Shown here in pieces: positions 18,602-28,521 of a DNA stretch of 64,000 nucleotides. The notes beneath the pieces were generated by a model. The model worked only from the letters and a program-made list of their open reading frames with translations, did not search any database and was not told where the DNA came from. Made by a program: the position numbers and the translations under genes. Source of the DNA: Pseudomonas sp. VD-NE ins (GTDB lineage Bacteria > Pseudomonadota > Gammaproteobacteria > Pseudomonadales > Pseudomonadaceae). The first letter of the stretch is position 1. Every line of letters starts with the position of its first letter. The stretch covers positions 3,367,001-3,431,000 of the forward strand of contig NZ_CP134772.1 of NCBI RefSeq assembly GCF_031882575.1, given 5' to 3'.

Positions 18602-20676
18602 GCGATGCGCAACTGGAAATTCTTGCAAGCCGCGCCGGCCTCGCCGTCGACTGGATCGACGCCAACGGCCGCCCGCAAAAAGTCGCCCCGGCGGTGCTGC
18701 GCAATGTCCTGATCGGGCTCGGCCACCCCGCCAGCACCGCGCAGGAAATCGACGCCAGCCTGTTGGAACTGCAAGCCGTTCAACAAGACCGCCACCTGCC
18801 GCCGCTGTTGACCGCCGATGTCGGTGTCGGCGTGGATCTGGCGCGGTACTTCGCCCCGGAAACGCCGTGTGAAATCCACCTTGAAGACGGCTCACGGCTG
18901 AACCTGAAACTCGATTCCGAAGCGATATTGCCCGGGCTGATCCCGGTCGGTTATCAACAGGTGCACATCAGCGATCAGTATTTCACCTTGGCCGTGGCCC
19001 CGGAGCGCTGCTTCAGTGTCGGCGATGCGGTGGATAATCCGATTCCCCGCGTCTGGGGCCTGAGTGCGCAGTTGTATTCGCTGCGCCGCCCCGGCGACGG
19101 CGGTTTCGGCGATACCTTGGCGCTGGAAGACCTGGTCCGCGTGGCCGGTGAGCGCGGCGCCGATGCCTTGGCGATCAGCCCGCTGCATGCCATGTTCAGC
19201 GCCGATACCGGGCGCTACAGCCCTTATTCGCCATCCAGTCGGTTGTTCCTCAATGCTCTTTACGCGGCACCCGGGGCCATTCTCGGTGAGCGCGCCTTGC
19301 GTGATGCGATCGACGCGGCCGGCCTGGCCGAGCAGTTCGCGCAACTGGAAGACCTGACCCTGATCGACTGGCCGAGCGCCGCCGACGCCAAGCAAAAACT
19401 CTTGCAAGCGTTGTACGAAGGTTTCATCGCCGGTGACCATCCGCTGCACCCGGACTTCGCCAGTTTCCGCCACGCCGGTGGCGAAGCACTGGAAAACCAT
19501 TGCCGCTTCGAAGCGATTCAGGAAATGCGCGCCGCCCGTGGCGAAAACCTCGACTGGCGGCAATGGCCGGAACACTGGCACGACCCACGCGGCGCGGCGC
19601 TCGAAGCCTTTGCCGAAGAGTACGCCGAACGCATCGGCTATTTCGCTTTTTGCCAATGGCTGATCCACCGTTGCCTGGAACGTGCGCAAACCGCCGCACG
19701 CAGCGCCGGCATGGGCATTGGCCTGATCGCCGATCTGGCGGTGGGTGCCGACGGCGCCGGCAGTCAGGCCTGGAGTTTTCAGGATGAATTGCTCGCCTCG
19801 CTCACCGTCGGTGCGCCGCCGGACATTCTCAATCGCTCGGGTCAGGGCTGGGGTATTTCCGCGTTCTCGCCGGAAGGCCTGATCCGCAATGGCTTTCGCG
19901 CCTTCATCGACATGCTGCGCGCCAACTTCGCCCATGCTGGCGGACTTCGCATCGACCATGTGATGGGCCTGCAACGCTTGTGGGTGATCCCCAACGGCGC
20001 GGCGCCGGCCGATGGTGCCTACCTGTATTACCCGGTCGATGACTTGCTGCGCTTGCTGACCCTCGAATCACATCGTCATCAGGCGATCGTCCTCGGCGAA
20101 GACCTCGGCACCGTGCCCGATGGTCTGCGCGAAAAGCTTATCGCCCGCTCCATGCTCGGCATGCGCGTGTTGTTGTTCGAACAGGACAACACCCATTTCA
20201 AACCAATTCTCGACTGGCCGGACAACGCACTCGCCACCACCAGCACTCACGATCTGCCGACGCTCAATGGCTGGTGGCATGGCCGCGACATCGACTGGAA
20301 CGCACGTCTGGGCTTTGTCGATGCCAACGGTGAAATCGAATGGCGCCACCATCGTCAGCGAGAGCGTGAAGGCCTGCGCAGTGCGCTGAGCCAGGACCCG
20401 CAAAACTTTCGCGAAGAATCCCATGAGGCCGATCAAGTGGTCGATGCAGCGGTACGTTTCCTCGGCCATACCCGTGCGCCGCTGGTGCTGCTGCCACTCG
20501 AAGACGCGCTGGGCATCAACGAGCAAGCGAATTTTCCGGGCACCATCGACACCCACCCGAACTGGTCGCGACGTTTACCCGGCACCAGCGAAGCATTGCT
20601 CGATGACGCCGATGCGGCGCGACGTCTGGAACTACTCGCGTGCGCGCGTCTTCAGGCTGCCGAGCGTGACCAATGA
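18598..20676 (+). CDS. malQ: 4-alpha-glucanotransferase (amylomaltase) MalQ
   Basis: A 692-residue GH77 enzyme that moves alpha-1,4-glucan segments between chains. Typical blocks are present: LYSLRRPGDGGFGD, SPYSPSSRLFLN (GH77 substrate-binding region), IDHVMGLQRLW with the catalytic Asp, GEDLGTVP with the acid, and TSTHDLPT. The start is the ATG at 18598 that overlaps the treZ stop; the longer reading to 18478 lies inside treZ. It overlaps treY in the same ATGA way. Role: remodels chains released by debranching for TreY. Confidence 0.93.
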   Translation: MSDAQLEILASRAGLAVDWIDANGRPQKVAPAVLRNVLIGLGHPASTAQEIDASLLELQAVQQDRHLPPLLTADVGVGVDLARYFAPETPCEIHLEDGSRLNLKLDSEAILPGLIPVGYQQVHISDQYFTLAVAPERCFSVGDAVDNPIPRVWGLSAQLYSLRRPGDGGFGDTLALEDLVRVAGERGADALAISPLHAMFSADTGRYSPYSPSSRLFLNALYAAPGAILGERALRDAIDAAGLAEQFAQLEDLTLIDWPSAADAKQKLLQALYEGFIAGDHPLHPDFASFRHAGGEALENHCRFEAIQEMRAARGENLDWRQWPEHWHDPRGAALEAFAEEYAERIGYFAFCQWLIHRCLERAQTAARSAGMGIGLIADLAVGADGAGSQAWSFQDELLASLTVGAPPDILNRSGQGWGISAFSPEGLIRNGFRAFIDMLRANFAHAGGLRIDHVMGLQRLWVIPNGAAPADGAYLYYPVDDLLRLLTLESHRHQAIVLGEDLGTVPDGLREKLIARSMLGMRVLLFEQDNTHFKPILDWPDNALATTSTHDLPTLNGWWHGRDIDWNARLGFVDANGEIEWRHHRQREREGLRSALSQDPQNFREESHEADQVVDAAVRFLGHTRAPLVLLPLEDALGINEQANFPGTIDTHPNWSRRLPGTSEALLDDADAARRLELLACARLQAAERDQ

Positions 20677-23441
20677 ATCAAGCGCTCATCCAGCCCCTGC
20701 GCGCGACCTTGCGCCTGCAATTTCATAAAGGCTTCACCCTTGAACAAGCCGTGCCACTGGTGCCGTACTTTGCCCGGCTCGGCATCAGCCATATTTATGC
20801 CTCGCCGCTGCTCGCGGCACGGGCCGGTTCCATGCACGGTTACGACGTGGTCGACCCGACCCAGGTCAACCCGGAACTCGGTGGCGAGCCAGCGTTAAGG
20901 CGCCTGGTCAGCACCCTGCGTGAACACAACATGGGGTTGATCCTCGACATCGTCTCCAACCACATGGCCGTCGGTGGCAACGACAACCCGTGGTGGCTCG
21001 ACTTGCTGGAATGGGGTCGGCTCAGCCCTTACGGCGAGTTTTTCGATATTCAGTGGCACTCGCCCGACCCGTTGATGGAAGGCCAGTTGTTGCTGCCGTT
21101 TCTTGGCAGCGATTACGGCGTGGCGTTGCAGGAAGGCACGCTGAAGCTGCTGTTCAACCCACGCACTGGCAGCTTTTACGTCGAGCACTACGACCATCAC
21201 TTCCCGATCTGCCCGAACGATTACGGTGAACTGCTGAAATCCGAGGAAGCGCTGAAGGCCTTGGCTGATCGCTTCAGCACGCTCAGTTATCAAACCGATG
21301 CCCACTCGCTGGCGATTCCACTGAAAGAAGAATTGCGGCAACTGGCGACGGATCCGTCAATCGCTGAGGCCATTGAAAACAACCTGCAACACTACGATTC
21401 GACCAGCGAAGAAGGCTTCCACAAATTGCATCAATTGTTGGAGCGTCAGAGCTATCGCCTCGCCAGTTGGCGCACGGCGGCGGATGACATCAACTGGCGG
21501 CGCTTCTTCGACATCAACGAGCTCGGCGGTCTACGCGTCGAACGTCCGGCGGTATTCGAAGCCACCCACGGCAAGATCTTCCAGTTGATCGCCGAAGGCT
21601 TGGTCGACGGCTTGCGCATCGATCACATCGATGGCCTCGCCGACCCGCGTGGTTATTGCCGCAAGCTGCGCCGCCGGGTTGATCTGCTGGCTCCGGGCAG
21701 GCACTTGCCGATCTACGTCGAGAAGATCCTCGGCGCCGGCGAAACCCTGCACCGCGACTGGGCGGTTGACGGCACCACCGGTTACGAATTCATGAATCAA
21801 CTGTCGCTGCTGCAACACGACCCGGACGGCGAATACGTCCTGGGTGATCTCTGGCAACGGCGCACCGAACGCCCTGCCGCGTTCATCGAAGAAGCGCAAC
21901 TGGCGCGTCAGCAGATTCTCAACGGCTCGCTGGCCAGTGATTGCGAAAGCGTCGCCCAGGCCCTGCTGCAAGTCGCCCGCGATGACCTGATGACCCGCGA
22001 CCTGACCCTTGGCGCGATCCGCCGGGTGTTGCAGGCGTTGATCGTGCACTTCCCGGTGTACCGCACTTACATCAGTGCCATGGGTCGCTCCGAGCAGGAC
22101 GAGGTGTTTTTCCAGCAGGCCATGGGCGGTGCACGGCAAACCCTCAGCGAAGCCGACTGGCCGGTGCTCGACTGCGTCGCTGCGTGGCTCGGTGGCACGC
22201 CGTGGCGACGCAAACCGCGCGGTCGTTCGCGCAAAATCCTCAAACATGCCTGCGTACGCTTTCAGCAACTGACCTCACCGGCAGCAGCCAAAGCCGTGGA
22301 AGACACCGCGCTGTATCGCTCGGCGGTGCTGCTGTCGCGCAACGACGTCGGCTACAACACCGAGCAGTTCAGTGCCCCGGTCAGCGACTTTCATGCAGTC
22401 AATCAGCAACGGTTGAATGAATTCCCCGACAACTTGCTCGCCACCGCCACCCATGATCACAAACGCGGCGAAGACACCCGCGCGCGGCTGGCCGTGCTCA
22501 GTGAACGCAGCCATTGGTACGCCGAGCAGATCGAATTGTGGCGCGCCCTCGCCCGTCCCGTTCGGGTTGACGATCAGATGCCGTCGAGCGGCGATGAGCT
22601 GATCCTCTATCAAGCGTTGCTCGGCAGTTGGCCGCTGCAATTGCGCGATGACGATCAGGCCGGGTTCGTCGACTACGCCAAACGTATCTGGCAATGGCAG
22701 CAGAAAGCCCTGCGCGAAGCCAAGCTGCAAAGCAGTTGGAGCGCGCCGAACGAAGCCTATGAAAACGCCGCACAGGCATTCACCGAAAAACTCCTCACCG
22801 GAGAGGAAGGCGAACTGCTGCGCGCCGCGCTGAGCAAGACCGTCAACAGCATCGCCGCCGCCGGCGCGCTTAATGGCTTGGCGCAAACCTTGCTGCGCAT
22901 GACCGTGCCGGGGGTGCCGGATCTGTATCAGGGCAATGAGTTCTGGGACTTCAGCCTGGTCGATCCGGACAACCGCCGGCCGGTGGATTACGCCGCTCGT
23001 GAACACGCACTGGAGGCGCCATTGCCATCTGCGGAGTTGTTGGCGAACTGGCGTGACGGGCGCATCAAGCAAGCCTTGATCGCCCAGGTACTGAACCTGC
23101 GCGTCGAGCATGCCGAACTGTTCCGTCGGGGCACCTACCAGGCCCTGGAAGTGCTCGGCAGTCAGGCGCACAACGTGCTCGCGTTTGCCCGTGAGCACGG
23201 GGGGAAGCAGGCCATCGTGATCGTGCCGATCCGTTGCGCAACCCTGCTGGAAAACAGTGCTGTACCTCAGGTCGATGCGCTGCGCTGGGGCGATACGCGA
23301 GTGGTTTTACCGTTCGCCGCCTCTGACACAAACCTGAAGGGACTTTTTTCAAGCCGCGCAGTCACAAAAAACAGGGAGCTGAATATCAGCGACGCGCTGG
23401 GGGATGTCCCGGTCAATCTCTTTATCCAACACTTAACGTAA
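20673..23441 (+). CDS. treY: Malto-oligosyltrehalose synthase TreY
   Basis: A 922-residue GH13 enzyme that isomerises the reducing-end glucose of a maltodextrin into a trehalose unit. It has an N-terminal LRLQFHKGFTLEQA, ASPLLAARAGSMHGYDV, the LDIVSNHMA block, DGLRIDHIDGLADPRGY with the nucleophile, YVEKILGAGE with the acid, and TATHDHKRGEDTRARL. The C-terminal PGVPDLYQGNE is diagnostic. It starts by ATGA overlap with malQ. With TreZ it forms the TreYZ trehalose pathway. Confidence 0.93.
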   Translation: MNQALIQPLRATLRLQFHKGFTLEQAVPLVPYFARLGISHIYASPLLAARAGSMHGYDVVDPTQVNPELGGEPALRRLVSTLREHNMGLILDIVSNHMAVGGNDNPWWLDLLEWGRLSPYGEFFDIQWHSPDPLMEGQLLLPFLGSDYGVALQEGTLKLLFNPRTGSFYVEHYDHHFPICPNDYGELLKSEEALKALADRFSTLSYQTDAHSLAIPLKEELRQLATDPSIAEAIENNLQHYDSTSEEGFHKLHQLLERQSYRLASWRTAADDINWRRFFDINELGGLRVERPAVFEATHGKIFQLIAEGLVDGLRIDHIDGLADPRGYCRKLRRRVDLLAPGRHLPIYVEKILGAGETLHRDWAVDGTTGYEFMNQLSLLQHDPDGEYVLGDLWQRRTERPAAFIEEAQLARQQILNGSLASDCESVAQALLQVARDDLMTRDLTLGAIRRVLQALIVHFPVYRTYISAMGRSEQDEVFFQQAMGGARQTLSEADWPVLDCVAAWLGGTPWRRKPRGRSRKILKHACVRFQQLTSPAAAKAVEDTALYRSAVLLSRNDVGYNTEQFSAPVSDFHAVNQQRLNEFPDNLLATATHDHKRGEDTRARLAVLSERSHWYAEQIELWRALARPVRVDDQMPSSGDELILYQALLGSWPLQLRDDDQAGFVDYAKRIWQWQQKALREAKLQSSWSAPNEAYENAAQAFTEKLLTGEEGELLRAALSKTVNSIAAAGALNGLAQTLLRMTVPGVPDLYQGNEFWDFSLVDPDNRRPVDYAAREHALEAPLPSAELLANWRDGRIKQALIAQVLNLRVEHAELFRRGTYQALEVLGSQAHNVLAFAREHGGKQAIVIVPIRCATLLENSAVPQVDALRWGDTRVVLPFAASDTNLKGLFSSRAVTKNRELNISDALGDVPVNLFIQHLT

Positions 23442-23468
23442 GCATGAGTTCAGTTCAGGAGCATTGCG

Positions 23469-23783
23469 ATGAGTACCGACGATAAACGCATCCGCGAATT
23501 CGCCTATCAAATCTGGGAATCGGAAGGTCAGCCTGACGGTCAGGAGGCGCGCCATTGGGAGATGGCACGCAAGCTCGCTGAAGCGGAAGCCCTGGCACCG
23601 AAGAAACCGCCAAAAGCCGCTGGCAGCAAAACCGCGGGCAAGGCTACTGAGGCCAAGGCCCCCGCCGCCAAGCCGAAACCAGCGGCCAAAGCCAAACCGG
23701 CTAGCGCCGCGAAAGTGATTCCCCCGGGCGAAAAACCCGCCGAGAAAAAGCCTCGAGCGCCGAAGAAGCCTTCGGCGATCTGA
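23469..23783 (+). CDS. DUF2934 protein with Lys/Ala/Pro-rich tail
   Basis: A 104-residue protein. Residues 5-38 match DUF2934 (RIREFAYQIWESEGQP, then HWEMARKLAEAE), a short helical domain of unknown role. Residues 43-104 are almost only Lys, Ala and Pro, like histone H1 or AlgP-type tails. GGAG precedes the ATG. It sits between treY and glgX, and a small DUF2934 gene is also found at this place in P. aeruginosa as I recall. A nucleic-acid or polyanion contact by the tail is inference. Confidence 0.8.
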   Translation: MSTDDKRIREFAYQIWESEGQPDGQEARHWEMARKLAEAEALAPKKPPKAAGSKTAGKATEAKAPAAKPKPAAKAKPASAAKVIPPGEKPAEKKPRAPKKPSAI

Positions 23784-23870
23784 CGCTCTAACCGGATTAT
23801 TGAACTGACTGAACGTGTGGCGGGTTCGCTCGCCACCGAGGGCTAACTCGCCCTCAAGAAACACACCCCC

Positions 23871-23967
23871 CCCTGTGGGAGCGAGCCTGCTCGCGAAAGC
23901 GGTGGGTCAGCTAACAGAGATGTCGGATGTGCCGACGCCTTCGCGAGCAGGCTCGCTCCCACAGGGG
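23871..23967. repeat. REP doublet (REPIN) inside the glgA-glgX run
   Basis: Two inverted copies with the GCGAGCCTGCTCGCGAA core are separated by a short spacer. The element ends 43 bases before the glgX start, so it may split the operon or alter message stability. Confidence 0.88.
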
Positions 23968-24010
23968 AAACAGTGTTAACCGAACTATCCCGATTTTTGC
24001 AGGAGCAATC

Positions 24011-26170
24011 ATGACCCGTCCAAAGAAAGCCGAACCCACCGCGCACGCCGAGCCGTCGAGAATCCGTGAAGGCCTGCCCTTCCCGCTCGGTGCGACCTGG
24101 GATGGTCTGGGGGTGAACTTTGCTCTGTTTTCCGCCAACGCCACCAAGGTCGAACTGTGCATCTTCGACGATGCCGGCGAAGTCGAACTCGAACGCATCG
24201 AACTGCCGGAATACACCGACGAGATCTACCACGGCTACCTGCCCGATGCGCACCCGGGGCTGATCTACGGCTACCGCGTCTACGGTCCGTACGACCCGGC
24301 CAACGGTCACCGCTTCAACCACAACAAATTGCTCATCGACCCGTACGCCAAGCAACTGGTCGGCCAGTTGAAGTGGTCAGAAGCGCTGTTCGGCTACACC
24401 ATCGGCCACCCCGACGCCGACCTGAGTTTCGATGAACGTGACAGCGCGCCGTTCGTGCCCAAGTGCAAGGTCATCGACCCGGCGCACACCTGGGGCAACG
24501 ACCACCGCGTCAGCGTGCCGTGGGACAAGACCATCATTTATGAAACCCACGTGCGCGGCATCAGCATGCGTCACCCGTCGGTGCCGGAGAACGTGCGCGG
24601 TACCTTTGCCGGGCTGATGGTCGATGACGTGCTCGAACACATCCGCAAGCTTGGCGTGTCTACCGTCGAGTTGCTGCCGATTCACGCCTTTGTCAACGAC
24701 CAGCATCTGCTGCACAAAGGCATGACCAATTACTGGGGCTACAACAGCATCGCCTTTTTTGCCCCGGACCCGCGCTACCTCGCCAGCGGCAAGATCGCCG
24801 AGTTCAAGGAGATGGTTGCGCACCTGCACGAAGCCAATCTCGAAGTAATCCTCGACGTGGTCTACAACCACACCGCCGAAGGCAACGAGCAAGGCCCGAC
24901 CCTGTCGATGCGCGGCATCGACAACGCCTCGTACTATCGCTTGATGCCCGACGACAAGCGCTACTACATCAACGATTCCGGCACCGGCAACACCCTCGAC
25001 CTGAGCCACCCATGCGTGCTGCAAATGGTCACCGACTCGTTGCGTTACTGGGCCAGCGAAATGCACGTCGACGGCTTCCGATTCGACCTGGCGACCATTC
25101 TCGGCCGCTATCACGATGGTTTCGATGAGCGTCACAGCTTCCTTGTCGCCTGTCGCCAGGACCCGGTGCTGCGTCAGGTGAAAATGATCGCCGAGCCGTG
25201 GGACTGCGGTCCCGGTGGTTATCAGGTGGGCAACTTCCCGCCGGGCTGGGTCGAGTGGAACGACAAATTCCGCGACACCGTGCGCGCCTTCTGGAAAGGT
25301 GACGACGGCCAGGTTGCCGATTTCGCCAGCCGCATGACCGCTTCCGGTGAGATGTTCAACCAGCGTGGGCGGCGTCCGTATTCCTCGGTGAACTTCATCA
25401 CCGCCCACGACGGTTTCACCCTCAACGACCTGGTGTCGTACAACGACAAACACAACGAAGCCAACGACGAAAACAATCAGGACGGCAGCAACAACAACCT
25501 GTCGTGGAACCACGGTGTCGAAGGCCCGACTGACGATCCGGAAATCAATGCCCTGCGTCATCGGCAGATGCGCAACTTCTTCGCCACGCTGCTGCTTTCC
25601 CAGGGTACGCCGATGATCGTTGCCGGTGACGAGTTTGCCCGCACTCAGGACGGCAACAACAACGCTTATTGCCAGGACAGCGAAATCGGTTGGGTCAACT
25701 GGGATCTCAGCGAGGACGGCAAGGCACTGTTGAAATTCGTCAAGCGCCTGATCAAGTTGCGCCTGACTTACCCAATCCTGCGGCGCGGGCGTTTTCTGGT
25801 CGGCGAGTACAACGAGGACATCGGCGTCAAAGACGTCACCTGGCTGGCGCCGGACGCTACCGAGATGACTACCGAGCATTGGCACGATGCGCACAACCGC
25901 TGCCTGGGCATGTTGCTCGACGGTCGCGCGCAGGAAACCGGGATTCGCCGCAAAGGTGCGGATGCGACGCTGCTGCTGGTGGTCAACGCCCATCATGACA
26001 TCGTCAATTTCACCTTGCCGGAAGTGCCGGACGGCGGCTTCTGGACCTGCATGATCGACACCAATCAGCCGTCGATCCGCGGTCAGGAACGCTTCGAGTT
26101 CGGTCACCAATACTCGGTTACCGGACGCTCGTTGCTGCTGTTCGAACTGCAACGTGATGAAGAAGATTGA
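24011..26170 (+). CDS. glgX: Glycogen debranching enzyme GlgX
   Basis: A 719-residue GH13 isoamylase-type enzyme that cuts alpha-1,6 branches. It has an N-terminal CBM48-like domain (LPFPLGATWDGLGVNFALFS), then barrel blocks DVVYNHTAEGNEQGP, DGFRFDLATILG with the nucleophile Asp, IAEPWDCGPGGYQVG with the acid, and FITAHDGFTLNDLVSY. The start is the ATG at 24011 behind AGGAG; the reading to 23927 runs back into the REP. The next gene begins 1 base after its stop. Confidence 0.93.
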   Translation: MTRPKKAEPTAHAEPSRIREGLPFPLGATWDGLGVNFALFSANATKVELCIFDDAGEVELERIELPEYTDEIYHGYLPDAHPGLIYGYRVYGPYDPANGHRFNHNKLLIDPYAKQLVGQLKWSEALFGYTIGHPDADLSFDERDSAPFVPKCKVIDPAHTWGNDHRVSVPWDKTIIYETHVRGISMRHPSVPENVRGTFAGLMVDDVLEHIRKLGVSTVELLPIHAFVNDQHLLHKGMTNYWGYNSIAFFAPDPRYLASGKIAEFKEMVAHLHEANLEVILDVVYNHTAEGNEQGPTLSMRGIDNASYYRLMPDDKRYYINDSGTGNTLDLSHPCVLQMVTDSLRYWASEMHVDGFRFDLATILGRYHDGFDERHSFLVACRQDPVLRQVKMIAEPWDCGPGGYQVGNFPPGWVEWNDKFRDTVRAFWKGDDGQVADFASRMTASGEMFNQRGRRPYSSVNFITAHDGFTLNDLVSYNDKHNEANDENNQDGSNNNLSWNHGVEGPTDDPEINALRHRQMRNFFATLLLSQGTPMIVAGDEFARTQDGNNNAYCQDSEIGWVNWDLSEDGKALLKFVKRLIKLRLTYPILRRGRFLVGEYNEDIGVKDVTWLAPDATEMTTEHWHDAHNRCLGMLLDGRAQETGIRRKGADATLLLVVNAHHDIVNFTLPEVPDGGFWTCMIDTNQPSIRGQERFEFGHQYSVTGRSLLLFELQRDEED

Positions 26171-26171
26171 T

Positions 26172-27170
26172 ATGGATCTGCACCGTTATCTGAGCCGACG
26201 TCCAGCGGATTATCCGCACACCGCCGCCCTCGGCAATTGCCTGCGGGCGCTGGTCGAGGCCGGGCTGGATCGCCTGCCGCTACCTGGCAGTGGCCGCACG
26301 CTGGAACGTTTTCAGCGATTGGCGGATGTCGGCGGGCATGATCTGGGTTTGTGCAAATTGTTCGAAGGCCATACCGACGCACTGGCGATCATTGAGCAAC
26401 TGGGCGGCTCGCCGACACCGGGCAGCACCTGGGGCATGTGGGCAGCGGAACCGCCGCAGGCGAAGGTCAACGTCAGCCCGGTCGGGCACATGGTCGCATT
26501 GCACGGGCGCAAAGCGTGGTGCTCCGGTGCCGCCGTGCTCAGCCATGCCTTGCTCACCGCGTGGGATGCCGATGATCAGCAACAACTGGTGGCCGTCGCC
26601 CTCGACCAACCGGGCGTGACCGTCACCGAACAGGGCTGGCAAGCCGTGGGCATGGCCGCCACCGGCAGCGTTGAAGTGCTGTTCGACGGCGCCGAAGCGC
26701 AGGCCATCGGCAATCCCGGTGACTATCTGCAACGCCCGGGATTCTGGCAAGGCGGAATCGGCATTGCCGCGTGCTGGTACGGCGCCGCGCGGCAAATCGC
26801 CGAAGCGTTGCGCGCGCAGTGTGGCCAGCGCCCGGAACCCCACGCCCTCGCCCATCTCGGTGCGGTCGACAGTGCCTTGCAAGCGGCGGCGGATGTATTG
26901 CGGTTCAGCGCGCTGCACATCGATGCCCATCCCGAGGACCACGCCGAATTGCTCGCCCGGCGGGCCCGCGCGGTGGTCGAGCAGTCGGCCGAACAGGTAA
27001 TGCGTGAAGTCGGTCGCGCCCTCGGCGCCGGGCCGTTTTGCAAGGATCGACACTTTGCCCGGCTCAGCGCCGATCTGCCGGTGTTCCTGCGCCAGAGTCA
27101 TGCCGAACGGGATCTGGCTGCGCTCGGTCAATTGATTGCCGAACAAAGCGACGAGGCATGGACGTTATGA
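26172..27170 (+). CDS. Acyl-CoA dehydrogenase-like protein
   Basis: A 332-residue protein that resembles acyl-CoA dehydrogenases but is shorter than the usual ~380 residues. Recognisable parts are a mid-protein beta-domain (GRKAWCSGAAVLSHALLT, then VTEQGWQAVGMAATGS) and a C-terminal helical part ending in REVGRALGAGPFCKDRHFAR, which matches the flavoenzyme C-terminus. I start at the ATG at 26172; GTG 26154 or ATG 26157 inside glgX are possible. Its stop overlaps the PIG-L gene by ATGA. Whether it binds CoA substrates is uncertain. It is the first of four tightly coupled genes. Confidence 0.7.
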   Translation: MDLHRYLSRRPADYPHTAALGNCLRALVEAGLDRLPLPGSGRTLERFQRLADVGGHDLGLCKLFEGHTDALAIIEQLGGSPTPGSTWGMWAAEPPQAKVNVSPVGHMVALHGRKAWCSGAAVLSHALLTAWDADDQQQLVAVALDQPGVTVTEQGWQAVGMAATGSVEVLFDGAEAQAIGNPGDYLQRPGFWQGGIGIAACWYGAARQIAEALRAQCGQRPEPHALAHLGAVDSALQAAADVLRFSALHIDAHPEDHAELLARRARAVVEQSAEQVMREVGRALGAGPFCKDRHFARLSADLPVFLRQSHAERDLAALGQLIAEQSDEAWTL

Positions 27171-27925
27171 AAACCAACCCGATTGTCGGCCAGGGCACCA
27201 GCCTGCATCAGTGGCAGGCTTCGCGGCATCTGGCGGAGCTGGACAGCATCGACATCCTCAGTCTGGTGCCACCGAGTGCGCGGGCGGTGATTGTCGCGCC
27301 GCACCCGGACGACGAAGTGCTCGGTTGTGGCGGCCTGCTGCAATTGCTCGCTGCCGCTGGCCGGCCTTTGCAACTGATTTCGGTGACCGACGGCAGCGCC
27401 AGTCACCCGGGTTCCAGTCGTTGGCCGGTGGAACGTCTGAGCGTGGTGCGCCCACAGGAGTCTGCCGAAGCGCTGCGCCGCCTCGGTCTGCCGATGCATC
27501 GGGTGAAGTGGTTGCGCGGCGGTTTCACCGACACGCAGGTCGCCGCTCAGGAAGCTGAACTGGTCGACTTCATCGCGCGGCATCTGCGTCCCGACGACGT
27601 GCTCTTCACTACCTGGAGCGAGGACGGTCATTGCGACCACGAAGCTGTCGGCCGCGCCAGCGCCGAGGCTGCCCGTCGCGTCGGTGCGACTTGCCATGAA
27701 TTGCCGGTGTGGACCTGGCACTGGGCAACCCCGGAGGACGCCTTCGTACCGTGGCAACGAGCACGCAAGATTCTCCTGAGCCCGGCGCAAGTCGCGCGCA
27801 AGCGCCACGCGGTGCACGCCTTCGCCAGTCAACTTGAAGGCGATCCTGACGCCGGACTCGGCCCGGTGCTCGCGCCCTACGTGCTCGATCGCCTGCTGCA
27901 GCCCTTCGAAGTGGTGTTTCTATGA
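27167..27925 (+). CDS. PIG-L/LmbE-family N-deacetylase
   Basis: A 252-residue zinc-dependent deacetylase of the PIG-L family, whose members remove acetyl from GlcNAc-containing glycans or small glycosides. The first metal motif is APHPDDE (His46, Asp48, Asp49); the second is GHCDHE (His155, His158). By comparison with MshB, His46, Asp49 and His158 would bind the metal, Asp48 be the general base and His155 assist catalysis: all intact. The ATG at 27167 has GAGG 10 bases upstream and overlaps the previous stop. It is coupled to the NodS-like gene by ATGA. Confidence 0.85.
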   Translation: MKTNPIVGQGTSLHQWQASRHLAELDSIDILSLVPPSARAVIVAPHPDDEVLGCGGLLQLLAAAGRPLQLISVTDGSASHPGSSRWPVERLSVVRPQESAEALRRLGLPMHRVKWLRGGFTDTQVAAQEAELVDFIARHLRPDDVLFTTWSEDGHCDHEAVGRASAEAARRVGATCHELPVWTWHWATPEDAFVPWQRARKILLSPAQVARKRHAVHAFASQLEGDPDAGLGPVLAPYVLDRLLQPFEVVFL

Positions 27926-28521
27926 GTGTCGACGATCGCTATTTCGACGGCCTGTTTGCCGGTAACGACGACCCGTGGGCGTTCCGTCAGCGCTGGTACG
28001 AGCAGCGCAAACGCGCGATCACCCTCGCCGCCCTGCCGCGTCCGCACTATCGGGCGATTTTTGAGCCGGGCTGCGCCAACGGCGAGTTGAGCGCCGAATT
28101 GGCCAGCCGTTGCGATCGCTTGCTGTGCTGTGACACGGCCAGTGCCGCAGTGGCGTTGGCGCGCACCCGTTTGAGCCTGTTCGATCACGCCGAGGTACGG
28201 CAAAACCGTCTTCCCGGCGACTGGCCGGAGGAAAAATTCGACCTGATCGTATTTAGCGAGATCGGCTACTACCTCGATAGCCAGGATCTGACAGAAGTGA
28301 TCCGTCGAGCCAGTGATTGCCTGACTGCCGACGGCCAGTTCCTCGCCTGTCACTGGCGTCCACCCATCGACGACTGCCCGCTGAATGCGCGGCAGGTTCA
28401 CGACCTGATTCACGACAAACTGCATCTGCCACGGCTGGTTCTGCATCAGGAAGCGGACTTCATTCTTGAAGTGTGGAGCCGCGAACCGCGCTCGGTGGCG
28501 GCACTGGAGGGCTTGCGATGA
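27922..28521 (+). CDS. NodS-like SAM-dependent methyltransferase
   Basis: A 199-residue class I methyltransferase. The SAM-binding motif I is EPGCANG (residues 48-54), followed by an acidic CCDTAS segment and motif IV-like KFDLIVFSEIGYYL. The N-terminal FDGLFAGNDDPWAFRQRWYE is characteristic of the NodS family, whose founding member N-methylates a deacetylated chitooligosaccharide in rhizobial Nod factor. Pairing with a PIG-L deacetylase makes N-methylation of a freed amine plausible; this is inference. It overlaps both neighbours by 4 bases. Confidence 0.8.
   Translation: MSVDDRYFDGLFAGNDDPWAFRQRWYEQRKRAITLAALPRPHYRAIFEPGCANGELSAELASRCDRLLCCDTASAAVALARTRLSLFDHAEVRQNRLPGDWPEEKFDLIVFSEIGYYLDSQDLTEVIRRASDCLTADGQFLACHWRPPIDDCPLNARQVHDLIHDKLHLPRLVLHQEADFILEVWSREPRSVAALEGLR

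Noticed and set aside
24377..26152. Long minus-strand frame opposite glgX
   Set aside because: Shadow frame; the plus strand carries all GH13 motifs.
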